DNA from: Chloroflexota bacterium
GTDB lineage: Bacteria > Chloroflexota > Anaerolineae > Anaerolineales > Anaerolineaceae
Direction of reading: 5' to 3'
DNA length: 63,779 nt
Assembly: GCA_016838895.1 (NCBI GenBank)
Contig: JAEKNU010000020.1
Location: 1-63,779, forward strand
The position numbers and the translations under genes are program-made. Positions 51,030 through 60,600 of this stretch are shown here, piece by piece; within the stretch, counting starts at the first letter, position 1, and the number at the start of each line of letters is the position of its first letter. A model generated the notes under the pieces. It was not told the origin of the DNA. It did no database searches and saw nothing but the letters and a program-made list of their open reading frames with translations.

Positions 51030-53252
51030 TTATCCGATACCCAGCAACAGGCCGCCCTGGAATACCAACACGGCTGCCAGCCAGGCAATGACCAATTGGC
51101 CAATGATACTGACCCACATCCATTTTGCGCCAAGTTCCTGTTTTTCGGCGGCGATAGCAACCATACATGGCGTATAAAGCAGTACGAAAACCATAAACCC
51201 AAAGGATGCCAATGCACCGTGTCCATTACTGGATGTTTCAAAATTCTCACGAACGGCTTGATACAAAACCAGGTTTTCTTCCTCTTCTTCCCCCTCACCA
51301 AAGGAAATTCCGAAAATGCCCGGTACAGCCTTGAGCGTGTCTATGGTGGCGCCAACGAAACTGGTGCCAACATCCCCCAAATCCTGCCAGAAAGTTGTAG
51401 CTTGTGCGGCTTCCTCTTCTACTTCTTCAACATCATAAACCTGCGCCATGGTGCCAACAACGACTTCTTTAGCAATGAAGCCTGTTATCAATGAGCCGCC
51501 TGCTTCCCATGATCCAAATCCGGTTGGGTTTAGGGCTGGGACCATCAATTGAGAAGCCCCAGCAAAAGCAGAATCAGCGACTTCAGTGTTAGTAAAAGTT
51601 CCATTTCCTTGTACAGGAATGGCTAGCAAAAACCAAATCACCACGCTGGAAGCCAGAATAATGGTCCAGGCTTTGTTAACAAAAGATTTGGTGCGCTCCC
51701 ACATCTGGAACCAAATGCTTTTGAAGGTTGGTTTGCGGTATGGCGGCAATTCCATGATGAATGGGGTATTTTCTTTGCCTTTGAATAATGTGTTTTTCAG
51801 AAGAATACCCAGTAAAACGGCAACCAGGATGCCCAAAATATACAAACTAAAAATAACAGTGCCGGCTTGATCGGGAAAGAAGATGGTAGCAAATAAAACG
51901 TAAACAGGCAGGCGCGCGCCGCAACTCATGAAGGGCACCAATAACCCAGTTAGGATGCGGTCATTTTCATTTTCCAGGGTTCGTGTGGCATAAAGTGCTG
52001 GTACAGTACAACCAAAACCAACCACCATCGGTAAAAAGCTTTTGCCATGCAGCCCAAACAAACTCATTAAACGATCCATCACAAAAGCGGCTCTGGCCAT
52101 ATAACCGGAATCTTCCAATATGCCTAAACATAAATATAATGCCATCAAAACAGGCACAAAGACCAGAACACCGCCAACACCGGCAATCACGCCATCTACC
52201 AGCAGGGATTCAAACCATGTGCCGCTAAGTCCCAGCCAGCCCACAACTGCAACTGTCCAATTGGTGATGGGTGTGCTGATCACGAAATCGAACCAATCCA
52301 GAAAGGGACCCGCCACATCAGTAGTTACCTTAAACACCACCCACATTAGCAATAAAAAGAAGGGAATACCAAATAAGCGATGGGTAACAATCCTGTCGAT
52401 TTTATCGGACGTACTTATGGATTGTCCATCCGGTTGCCTGACCGTTGCCATAACCAGGCGATGAATCCAGGTATAGCGCTGATCGGCTGTCAATGTATCA
52501 GCGACTTCGCCAAGTTTGGCTTGCAGTGCATCCTGACTCTCATTTAATTTGACCTTGATTTCACCCCATTTCCTGTATTGGCTTACTTGCCTGGTGAGGT
52601 CTTCGTCATCTTCCAATAATTTAATAGCCAACCAGCGAGTAGGAATAACGGAGTCTGATTCCGCTTGTTCGGCAAGTACATTGTCAAGTTTTTGAATTTC
52701 CTTTTCAATCTCTTTTCCATAATCAATACCGAAAGGTTCTTTTACACTCGCATTATATTTGAGTACTTTTGAAAGCTCGGTTTTCAAATGATCAATGCCA
52801 ACCTCATCACGGGCGATGGTACGCACAACAGTAGATTCCAGGGAACGGGATAAGCGCTGATCATCAAACTGAAGTTGTTTTTGTTCAGCAACGTCCATCA
52901 TATTCAATACCACAATTACCGGTACATTCATTTCAAGAAGCTGCAGGGTGAGATATAGGTTGCGCTCCAAATTGCTGGCATCCACTACAGAGATAACTGC
53001 ATCCGGTTTTTCTTGAACGATGAAATCACGGGCTATTTTTTCCTCAATGGAATAGGCAGATAGACTATATGTACCAGGCAAATCAACGACATTGATTTCC
53101 ATGTCGCCCAGTTTCAATTTACCTACTTTTTTTTCAACGGTTTTTCCAGGCCAATTTCCAACATGTTGATTTCCGCCAGTTAAGGCATTAAAGATGGTGG
53201 ATTTTCCGCAGTTCGGATTTCCAGCCAGTGCAATGATAGGATTCTTTTTCAT
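51030..53252 (-). CDS. feoB: Ferrous iron transport protein B
   Basis: About 740 residues. The N-terminal GTPase has G1 [10 protein letters not shown]3 [12 protein letters not shown] and G4 NMMD, followed by the GDI helical domain. The membrane part has two Gate motifs ([20 protein letters not shown] region and [20 protein letters not shown]). It imports Fe2+ across the inner membrane. The ATG at 53252 overlaps the feoA stop by 4 bp. A Glu-rich insert ([13 protein letters not shown] and EGEEEEEN) near the C-terminus is unusual. Confidence 0.97.
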   Translation of the reverse strand: MKKNPIIALAGNPNCGKSTIFNALTGGNQHVGNWPGKTVEKKVGKLKLGDMEINVVDLPGTYSLSAYSIEEKIARDFIVQEKPDAVISVVDASNLERNLYLTLQLLEMNVPVIVVLNMMDVAEQKQLQFDDQRLSRSLESTVVRTIARDEVGIDHLKTELSKVLKYNASVKEPFGIDYGKEIEKEIQKLDNVLAEQAESDSVIPTRWLAIKLLEDDEDLTRQVSQYRKWGEIKVKLNESQDALQAKLGEVADTLTADQRYTWIHRLVMATVRQPDGQSISTSDKIDRIVTHRLFGIPFFLLLMWVVFKVTTDVAGPFLDWFDFVISTPITNWTVAVVGWLGLSGTWFESLLVDGVIAGVGGVLVFVPVLMALYLCLGILEDSGYMARAAFVMDRLMSLFGLHGKSFLPMVVGFGCTVPALYATRTLENENDRILTGLLVPFMSCGARLPVYVLFATIFFPDQAGTVIFSLYILGILVAVLLGILLKNTLFKGKENTPFIMELPPYRKPTFKSIWFQMWERTKSFVNKAWTIILASSVVIWFLLAIPVQGNGTFTNTEVADSAFAGASQLMVPALNPTGFGSWEAGGSLITGFIAKEVVVGTMAQVYDVEEVEEEAAQATTFWQDLGDVGTSFVGATIDTLKAVPGIFGISFGEGEEEEENLVLYQAVRENFETSSNGHGALASFGFMVFVLLYTPCMVAIAAEKQELGAKWMWVSIIGQLVIAWLAAVLVFQGGLLLGIG

Positions 53253-53521
53253 ACAATTACGCTCTCTATGGGTGTAGTGTTGGTTCCACATGGTTCTCGC
53301 AATGGTTCAACCAGAATATGATGCAGCATTCCGCGTCCTATAGCCAGACGAGAATCTTTTACTTTTAAGATAATGGGGCCATTACCGTTGTTGCAGACGG
53401 TTTTCAGTTTCATACCACAGGTTAACCCCAAATCAGCCAGACGTTTGCGCATGCGCATTCCACCTCGGATTTCAATCAAGCAAACTTCAGTGCCCTGACG
53501 GACCATACTAAGTGGCATCAT
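53249..53521 (-). CDS. feoA: FeoA family SH3-like protein (second copy)
   Basis: A 90-residue FeoA domain protein ([53 protein letters not shown]). FeoA binds FeoB and helps ferrous iron uptake. It overlaps the first feoA-like gene by 14 bp and feoB by 4 bp, so all are translationally coupled. Confidence 0.9.
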   Translation of the reverse strand: MMPLSMVRQGTEVCLIEIRGGMRMRKRLADLGLTCGMKLKTVCNNGNGPIILKVKDSRLAIGRGMLHHILVEPLREPCGTNTTPIESVIV

Positions 53522-53753
53522 GTATCACCTCCACTTCAATCAAAGCGGCTTCAGATTTCCGTAAGGAAAGTTTATAATTTTTTACTTCTAATTCAATTGG
53601 ATCACCTAAAGGGGCTTTGCGGATGACTTTGACAGGCTCATTTTTTACAAATCCCATGGCCATCATTCGTTGGCGGGGACTGCCAGTCAGGGACATTTTT
53701 GTTATCGTTCCGGATTGTCCGGGGCGTAGTTCGGATAGTTTCTTTGAAGACAT
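53508..53753 (-). CDS. feoA: FeoA family SH3-like protein (first copy)
   Basis: An 81-residue FeoA protein (LSELRPGQSGTITKMSLTGS, RQRMMAMGFVKNEPVKVIRK, LSLRKSEAALIEV). It is the promoter-proximal gene of the operon. Two FeoA paralogues before feoB are known from other anaerobes. CAGGAG precedes the ATG. Confidence 0.9.
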   Translation of the reverse strand: MSSKKLSELRPGQSGTITKMSLTGSPRQRMMAMGFVKNEPVKVIRKAPLGDPIELEVKNYKLSLRKSEAALIEVEVIHDAT

Positions 53754-53773
53754 ACGAAGCTCCTGATAATTTA

Positions 53774-53787
53774 TTAGTACATACTAA
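53774..53787. promoter_or_regulatory. Candidate iron-regulator operator before feoAAB
   Basis: TTAGTA-CA-TACTAA is a perfect inverted repeat 21 bp upstream of the first feoA start. Its shape recalls boxes of DtxR/IdeR-type iron regulators, but other dimers could bind it. The assignment is inferred from position next to an iron-uptake operon. Confidence 0.5.
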
Positions 53788-53913
53788 CTTATACAATAAG
53801 GGCTAGCTAAGATACCGTCAATGTGATGAATGTCATAAGAAATATATTGAATGACATCATGAAAATGACATGGCATGATGATAGATGAAATAAACTGCCC
53901 ATTGATCTTCTCT

Positions 53914-53985
53914 ATTTAGTCAATACCCCTTGCAAAATAAAGCAAAATCATGTATATTTATTATTGATTGAACATTTAGTCAATA
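53914..53985 (+). promoter_or_regulatory. Promoter of the tetR-crtI operon flanked by ATTTAGTCAATA repeats
   Basis: TTGCAA (53930-53935), 17 bp, TATATT (53953-53958) preceded by TG form a good extended -10 promoter. ATTTAGTCAATA occurs on each side (53914-53925 and 53974-53985), 60 bp apart. The repeats are likely operators for the TetR protein encoded downstream; that binding is an inference. Confidence 0.6.
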
Positions 53986-54000
53986 AATAATGGAGTCATT

Positions 54001-54609
54001 ATGGCGCCTAAAACGCAAGAACAATATCGGCATATGAAAGATGAAATGCGCGAGAAAATCTTCTCTGGTGCTTTGCGTGTTTTTTCCCATCGCGGCTATG
54101 CTGCCACCCGCATCAGCGATATTGCCAAAGCTTGTGGTATCAGTCATGGGCTGCTATATCACTATTTTGCTTCCAAGGATGAAATCTTCACTGAGTTGGT
54201 AAAAAATGCAACCACCTCTTCTGCGAATGCGTTACTTCACACGGCATCCATCGAAGCCCCTGCGATTCAAAAGATTGAATGGATTACCGCCGAAATATTG
54301 AAATATATCGGCAGCGACTCGGATTCTGCTTATTATTTCTTCCTCATGGTGCAGATTTCAGTATCAGAATCCCTCCCTGAATCCGTCATGGAAATAATGA
54401 AAACAGCGTCTGAACCAAACAATATCATGACACGTATTATCGCTGAGGGACAACAGCAGGGGGATATTGTTGAAGGCAATGTGGAAGAATTATCCAATGC
54501 CTATTGGGCAGCGATTAACGGATTGGCAATCTTTCGTATTGCATATGGGGATACCCTGGCATTCCCCGATCCGGCAGTACTTTTACGAATACTAAAAAAG
54601 GAAAAATAA
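54001..54609 (+). CDS. TetR/AcrR family transcriptional regulator
   Basis: A 202-residue repressor with the N-terminal HTH (KIFSGALRVFSHRGYAATRI, SDIAKACGISHGLLYHYFAS) and a helical ligand-binding C-terminus. It is followed after 19 bp by the oxidoreductase gene and probably regulates it. TGGAG precedes the ATG. Confidence 0.93.
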   Translation: MAPKTQEQYRHMKDEMREKIFSGALRVFSHRGYAATRISDIAKACGISHGLLYHYFASKDEIFTELVKNATTSSANALLHTASIEAPAIQKIEWITAEILKYIGSDSDSAYYFFLMVQISVSESLPESVMEIMKTASEPNNIMTRIIAEGQQQGDIVEGNVEELSNAYWAAINGLAIFRIAYGDTLAFPDPAVLLRILKKEK

Positions 54610-54628
54610 ACTCCCAAGGAGATATAAA

Positions 54629-56113
54629 ATGAAAGAAATATCGATTATCGGTGCCGGTGTTGCCGGCCTGACTGCCGCCGTTTACGCTCGCAAAAGCGGT
54701 TTTGATGTGGATGTGTATGAAATGCATACCTTGCCCGGTGGAGAATGTACCGGCTGGCAACGTGGTGATTACCACTTTGACGGCTGTATTCACTGGATGA
54801 TGGGCACTAAACCCGGCAGTGGCTTACATCAAGTCTGGCGAGATGTAGGTGCGCTGGATGATTCCATTGCCATTCACTTGAATGAAATATTTTTTGAATA
54901 TCAGAAAGATGGCAGAACGTTAAAAATTTATCGCGATGCCGATCGATTAGAAAAACATCTACTGGACCTTTCTCCGATCGATGCGCATAAGATTCATGAA
55001 CTTTGCAAAGATATCCGTGCCTTTGCCAAAATGGATATGCCCGTTTCCAAGCCAATGGAAATGTATACGGCGTTGGATGGCATCAAAATGGCGTTCAAAT
55101 TTGGGAAATTGATGCCGCTATTCAAAAAGTACAACAGCATATCTGTTATTGACCTGGCTGAACAATTTCAGGATCCTCTATTGCGTGAAGGTTTCATCAA
55201 TCTGATTCCCGGGCCATATGTCGCCACGTCCATCTTAAGTACGTTAGGCAGCCTGCATAATAACGATTCCGGTTGGCCAATGGGCGGCTCACTGGCCTTA
55301 TCCAAACGCATGGCAGCCTATGCTGAAAAGTTGGGGGTACGTATTCATTACCACGCACCAGTGGAAAAGATCCTGGTGGAAAATGGTTCTGCCGTGGGTT
55401 TGAGACTTAAAACTGGCGAGGAAGTATGTAGCGAGTATGTACTATCCGCAGCCGATGGACATCATACTCTTTATGATTTGCTGGATGGACAATATGTAGA
55501 TGACCTGCAGCAAAAAATGTACAGTGATCATGAAACCTATCAACTGGATTGCTGTTCTTTGGTTTTTCTGGGCGTCAATGCAGATCTTTCTGCCAGAGCG
55601 CATACTGTATACATCCCGCTGGATGAACCGATCATGGTGGCTGACAAGGCGCAGGAGTGCATCATGATCAAGCATTTTTGTTATGATCCGGCTATGGCCA
55701 AGGCTGGTAAATCCACAGTTTGCGTAATGCTTATGGGCAGCTATGATTGGTGGCAGGAAAAACACCAGGACAAAGTTGCGTACAAACAAGCCAAACAACA
55801 ATTGGCAAAAGAGGTACAGGCGGCTGTAGAAAAAATATATCCGGAAATTACCGGTACAGTGGAAGAGGTGGACGTAGCCACGCCTATGACCTATGTACGT
55901 TATTGCAATGCTTTCCGTGGCGCATATATGTCCTTTGTGACCCAACCCGGCATGCAGCCAACTTCACTGAACGGTAAACTAGAAGGGTTGCAAAAATTCT
56001 ACATGGGCGGCATGTGGACACAATTTCCAGGTGGATTGCCCGGGGCTGCCATGGGCGGGCGTTATGCCATCCAGCGTATCTGCAAGGAAGCTGGAAAAAA
56101 GTTTCAGGAATAG
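54629..56113 (+). CDS. FAD-dependent phytoene desaturase-like oxidoreductase
   Basis: A 494-residue flavoprotein. The Rossmann motif IIGAGVAGLTAAVYARKSG is at the N-terminus, followed by DVYEMHTLPGGECTGWQRGD, and the C-terminal FAD motif GGMWTQFPGGLPGAAMGGRY. This is the CrtI/NAD(P)-binding-like amine oxidase family, covering carotenoid desaturases, retinol saturases and many uncharacterised enzymes. No other carotenoid genes are nearby, so its substrate is open. AAGGAG precedes the ATG. Confidence 0.9.
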   Translation: MKEISIIGAGVAGLTAAVYARKSGFDVDVYEMHTLPGGECTGWQRGDYHFDGCIHWMMGTKPGSGLHQVWRDVGALDDSIAIHLNEIFFEYQKDGRTLKIYRDADRLEKHLLDLSPIDAHKIHELCKDIRAFAKMDMPVSKPMEMYTALDGIKMAFKFGKLMPLFKKYNSISVIDLAEQFQDPLLREGFINLIPGPYVATSILSTLGSLHNNDSGWPMGGSLALSKRMAAYAEKLGVRIHYHAPVEKILVENGSAVGLRLKTGEEVCSEYVLSAADGHHTLYDLLDGQYVDDLQQKMYSDHETYQLDCCSLVFLGVNADLSARAHTVYIPLDEPIMVADKAQECIMIKHFCYDPAMAKAGKSTVCVMLMGSYDWWQEKHQDKVAYKQAKQQLAKEVQAAVEKIYPEITGTVEEVDVATPMTYVRYCNAFRGAYMSFVTQPGMQPTSLNGKLEGLQKFYMGGMWTQFPGGLPGAAMGGRYAIQRICKEAGKKFQE

Positions 56114-56120
56114 TCATTTT

Positions 56121-56157
56121 AATCCTGCCAGGTTTTCAAAACCTGGCAGGATTTTTT
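56121..56157 (+). terminator. Terminator of the tetR-crtI operon
   Basis: AATCCTGCCAGGT and ACCTGGCAGGATT form a perfect 13-bp stem (extendable into the loop), followed by TTTTTT, 8 bp after the stop. Confidence 0.9.
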
Positions 56158-56180
56158 AATTTTGTTTGGGAAAAGCATTG

Positions 56181-56318
56181 TGTCATCGCGAGGGCTCTTT
56201 TTGCCCGCGGCGATCTCCCATTTCGTTGGAAATGTACCCCTGATCTACTGGGAGATTGCTTCAGTCGCTTCTTTTCATTTCAGTGGTTATCCCAACGAAA
56301 CGCTCCATCGCAATGACA
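56181..56318. repeat. TGTCATCGCGAGG...CGCAATGACA intergenic repeat
   Basis: A roughly 138-bp unit starting TGTCATCGCGAGGGC, with GCGATCTCCCA and TGGGAGATTGCTTC inside and ending CATCGCAATGACA. The ends are inverted repeats. It belongs to the widespread TGTCATTGCGAG type of intergenic repeat seen in several phyla. No function is known. Confidence 0.75.
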
Positions 56319-56329
56319 TAAAAAACGAT

Positions 56330-56632
56330 TTACTCCGCCTGACATTTTATTGCTGCAATATTGCAATCCTGACAAATAAAGGCGTAAGTTACATTGCCAA
56401 CATCAGCTTGTGCCAGAAACTTCATACGCTCTTGGCATCGCGGATAGGTCGGATATTCGGGAAATTGTACCCACCCTGGCAAACCGCCAATATGGTTCGG
56501 CGAGGACGGCAGCCAGGCAACAATTTCATAGGGCGAGTTTCGTTTTTCCCTGACACTTACTTTTTGTACATACGCTGAATCATCATAGGTCTGATCTCGC
56601 GTTGAATTTAAATGATCCGCTTGGAAAAACAT
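56330..56632 (-). pseudogene. Fragment of a DUF1963 (YwqG-like) protein
   Basis: A 100-residue frame whose central part, SPNHIGGLPGWVQFPEYPTYPRCQERMKFLAQ and then YAFICQDC (broken here by description), matches the C-terminal part of DUF1963 proteins, where an IGG-x-P-x-W-V-Q block precedes a Cys pair and a final FICxxC. The N-terminal two thirds of that family are missing, so this is probably a truncated gene. Confidence 0.6.
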
Positions 56633-57041
56633 TTGCAGAAAAACTTATTTGTGTATTGGCTGCAAAAGGAGGCTCAAATTCGGCTAAATATGCGAAATAA
56701 TACTTCTCAGAATTTTCGTCAGTATCATCAGATAATTCATATTTTGAAATTGTCATCGTAAATTTATCGTTTACCAGGAAACTATCACCTAATCCAACAA
56801 TCTGTACATCGCTGGCTATGCTAAATTCTTCATCATTAATTTCAGCAGTTTATTCAGGTAACTCGCTTTCCTGTTCTTCCTGATTGTTTTGTGATTCTTC
56901 CAGTTGACTTTCTGTTTCTACTGCAGTAGCTGTTTTCATTTCGTTTGTATTTGATTCAGTGTTGTTTTTGTTGCTCTTGCTGCAGCTGACCAGGCTGAAA
57001 ATGCACGCTACACCTATTACAATCAACATCTTTTTTCTCAT
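56583..57041 (-). pseudogene. Lipoprotein gene interrupted by a stop codon
   Basis: It starts MRKKMLIVIGVACIFSLVSC, a clear lipoprotein signal, followed by an Asn/Glu/Gln-rich linker to ESELPE, then TAA (56850-56852). The same frame continues for another 88 codons with ordinary protein-like content (VGLGDSFLVNDKFTMTISKY, EKYYFAYLAEFEPP). This suggests one nonsense mutation in a formerly ~150-residue lipoprotein. The 63-residue upstream part may still be made. The 3' end overlaps the DUF1963 fragment in another frame. Confidence 0.5.
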
Positions 57042-57203
57042 AGTTTTCTTCAATGTAGTATGTAGGCATAAAATATTAGGTGCTTTGGTAACTAAATGAT
57101 AGGTAAGCAATGTAGTATATTGTTTGTATTAAAGGAAGTCAACCCTTTTGCCTCGATAGCGCATGATATTTCCTGACCTGATAGCTTGCCTGATTGCCTA
57201 TGC

Positions 57204-57231
57204 TTGACCATGTGCTGATCTGCGATATAAT
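57204..57231 (+). promoter_or_regulatory. Promoter of tRNA-Gly
   Basis: TTGACC (57204-57209), 16 bp, TATAAT (57226-57231), ending 10 bp before the tRNA. Confidence 0.8.
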
Positions 57232-57241
57232 AAGGGCATAC

Positions 57242-57313
57242 GCGGGAGTCGCCAAGTGGTAAGGCATCAGCCTTCCAAGCTGATATTCGCGAGTTCGAAT
57301 CTCGTCTCCCGCT
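57242..57313 (+). tRNA. tRNA-Gly (anticodon UCC)
   Basis: A complete cloverleaf: acceptor GCGGGAG/CTCCCGC, D stem GCC/GGC, anticodon stem TCAGC/GCTGA with loop CTTCCAA (TCC at 34-36), T arm GCGAG-TTCGAAT-CTCGT and discriminator T. CCA is not encoded. It reads GGA (and GGG) codons. Confidence 0.95.
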
Positions 57314-57317
57314 CTTT

Positions 57318-57349
57318 AGCACCTGCAATTTTGTAGGTGCTTTTTTTTT
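57318..57349 (+). terminator. Terminator of tRNA-Gly
   Basis: AGCACCTGCA-ATTT-TGTAGGTGCT is a 10-bp stem with one G-T pair, followed by nine Ts. Confidence 0.9.
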
Positions 57350-57627
57350 CTTCTACTTCGCTTGACTTAATTACAGTATTGATTTCCCCCTTTACAAACA
57401 GATAAATTCTACTATAATGGAAAAATACTTTCGGGGGAAAATATATTACATCATATTTGTAGGTATATGTTTCCCAAATCAATAATTTATTTGTTACTGG
57501 TATTTTTTTTGATGACCATTTTTATCTGTAGGGTGGAATTTTACTCAGCGATTTACCCATTAATTGTTATTTGATAAATAAAAAAAGTAATTACATATCA
57601 TTAAACTGAGATGATAACTACTCACCT
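57350..57627. other. Gene-free leader region of the YD-repeat gene
   Basis: About 280 AT-rich bases between the tRNA terminator and the ribosome site of the giant gene. No clear promoter, palindrome or riboswitch was recognised. The minus-strand open frame here ends in an antisense tRNA translation and is not a gene. Confidence 0.4.
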
Positions 57628-57639
57628 GGAGGGGTACCT

Positions 57640-60600
57640 ATGTTCAAGCATTCATCCATGAAATTCAAGTTTTCCCAATTTATAAATGTTTCATTTCGTA
57701 TTTGTATCGTCATGTCAATGGTGTTGTCTAGTTTGGCGTTGCAAACCAATAATATTTTTGCTAAACAGAGCGTAATTTCCGGGGAACAGGAAATTGAACA
57801 AAGCAAAGGAAAAACTGAATGGTTGGAAATTGCTAATGATAGTCAGAATGAAGAAATAATTTCTTATATTCCTCCTATTTTTAAACACCCAGAAGCGGAA
57901 AATGAAATAATAAATAATGTGATTAGTAGTAGTACTAACATAGTTGAACTGAGTGCCAAACCAAAAACAATTCATAATTCAAATATTGTTACCTCTGGCA
58001 CAATTAATGTAACAAGCTCCTCAGGAACACAAATTTCTGGATTATCTCCTGACAAAACGTATACCATACTTGCATGGGGCTATTATTATTTTGGTTGTAG
58101 TTCAGACCCATGCTATGCTGGAAGTGCACTTGGTGTAAAATTTTTAAATTATGGATTGACTTCCGCGCCTAGAGAAATTAATTTAGTTGGCGACATGACT
58201 TTACCCAATCGCTATACGCGTAGCTGGGAATTCAAGCCAAGCGTAACTGGTTCGATAAATATTGCTGTTGGTGACAGTTCTTATGGGGATAATTCAGGCA
58301 CGATGTATTACTGGGTCTTGGAAAACTATTTAGCAGATGATCAAAGTTTAGCTCCAGAAACAGAATGTTATTCAAATGCTTCTTCAACTCAAATGTGGGC
58401 TGGAGAACCTATTGATGTATATTCCGGCAATTACACTTATCAATCTTTGGATATCGATGTTTTAACGGATCAAAGTAATGAACTTCAAGTACTCAAATCC
58501 TATTCCTCCGCAAGGCAGAACCAATTATCCATCATGGGATATGGATGGAGTAATACCAATCAAATCCATTTGCTATTCAGTGATGATGATGATGGCGAAG
58601 ATGGGTATATTATTTTGAAGATGGGGGATGGCTCATACCTGCGATTTATAGACACAGGTAGTACATATTATCTTCCGGTGGCTGGTATCTCTGCATCTCT
58701 ACAGCAAAGCACTGATGAATTAAGCAATACGATTTACATTATGGATACGGATGATTTTAAGGAATATATATTTGATGAGGATGGAATTTTATTGTCGATT
58801 TCCGATGAGAATTGGAGGACTTTAGAATACACGTATTCATCCGGATTAATCAGTCGAGTTTATGATGATAGCACAGGGCGATATTTAGATTTTCAGTACA
58901 ATGTTGATGGTTTATTAACCAATGTAACCGATAATGTAAGCCGCACAATTACTTATGGATATGACACAAATTCAAACCTAATATCAATAACAGATGTTCT
59001 TGGACATACCTGGCTTTATGAATATGATGATCTAAATTTTCCTCATTTATTAACTGAAATAATTGATCCAAATGGAAATACTATTGAGCGTACTGTATTT
59101 AATACAGCTGGGAAAGCAATTGAACAATACGATGGAAATGACGATCTAACCCTCCAGCTTGTTTACAATGTGGATAACACGGTCACGATCACTGAAGGTA
59201 ATGTTACGAAGACAGCATATTTTAATGATCAGAACCAATTGGAAGGCATAGTTTACAGCGATGGCAGTTCAGATGCTATTTCATACAGTTCTCAATATTA
59301 TCCGGAAACTATTACAGATGAAGCCGGAAATGAAACACAGATAACATGGTATGGATGTAATGCGCCAAGTCAAATCATTGATGCGGAAGGTAACACTACA
59401 ACACTTTCATATGATGATAATGACAATGTGATAAGCATTATTAATGCGAGAGGTTATGAGACACTTTTTGAATATAGTGACATAAATTTACCTCATCAAA
59501 TCACTGACATAACAGATCCTTTTGAAAATTCAACATCAATAACATATGATACCGATGGACATGTGACATCAAGTACAAATGAGAAGAGCCAAGCCACCAC
59601 ATTTACATATGATAGTTTGGGCCAGTTAAGTTCAAAAGTAGATGCTGCCAATAATGAAACCAACTTTGGATACAATAATTTAGGTTTATTGGTTTCCATA
59701 ACCAACCCATTAGGTATTGTTACGAAAAAGGAATATAACAATGCAGGTTGGCTATTAAACACCATAGAGAACTATGATATTTCTCGGACACAAAATGAAG
59801 AGAGTATCTACAATATTTCAACAACATATACCTACGACCTGGCAGGAAACGTAACTCATATTACTGATACCTATGGGAATATGACTGAATACGTTTATGA
59901 CGGAAAAAATCAATTAATTCAAATTATTCTGCCTGATAACAATGCCATTAATTACAGCTATGATGTGTTGGGAAACTTACTGGAAGAAGAAGATCAACGC
60001 GGTAACATAACAACTTATGTATACGATACCAGAAATCGCCTGGTTACGATTACAGATGATAATGGAAATAATAATCATATTTCCTATAATGCAAATGATA
60101 CGATTTCCTCAGTAACAGATGCGCGTGGATATGTTACGTTATTCGAATACGACGGGGTAGATCGAATCATCAATACAACAAATCCGCTGAACGGTGTTGA
60201 ATCTACAACCTATGATGAGGCTGGAAATATCATCGAAAAAACAGACACATTGGGAAGATCCACGGGTTTTGAATACGATGCTTTAAACAGGTTAATCTCC
60301 CAAACTGATGCAGCTGGAGAGAGCACAGAATATTTTTATGATGAAGTCGATAATCTGATCCAGATAATTGATCCTAGAGGAAATTCGACAACATATACAT
60401 ACAATGACTTAAACCAATTAATAAAAGTTACTGATGCCTCTGGACACGAAACGTCGTTTACTTATGATGCAGTCGGTCAATTTATAGATCAGACAGATGC
60501 AAATGGAAATATTTCCACTATCGAATACGATGATTTAGGCAGACAGGTGGCATTAATTGATGATCTGAACCAATTCACAGATTTAACATATGATGCATTG

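Noticed and set aside
57092..57482. Two minus-strand open frames over tRNA-Gly, containing RRDSNSRISAWKADALPLGD and RETRFELANISLEG
   Set aside because: These are the well-known spurious translations of the antisense strand of a tRNA gene; the tRNA itself is certain.
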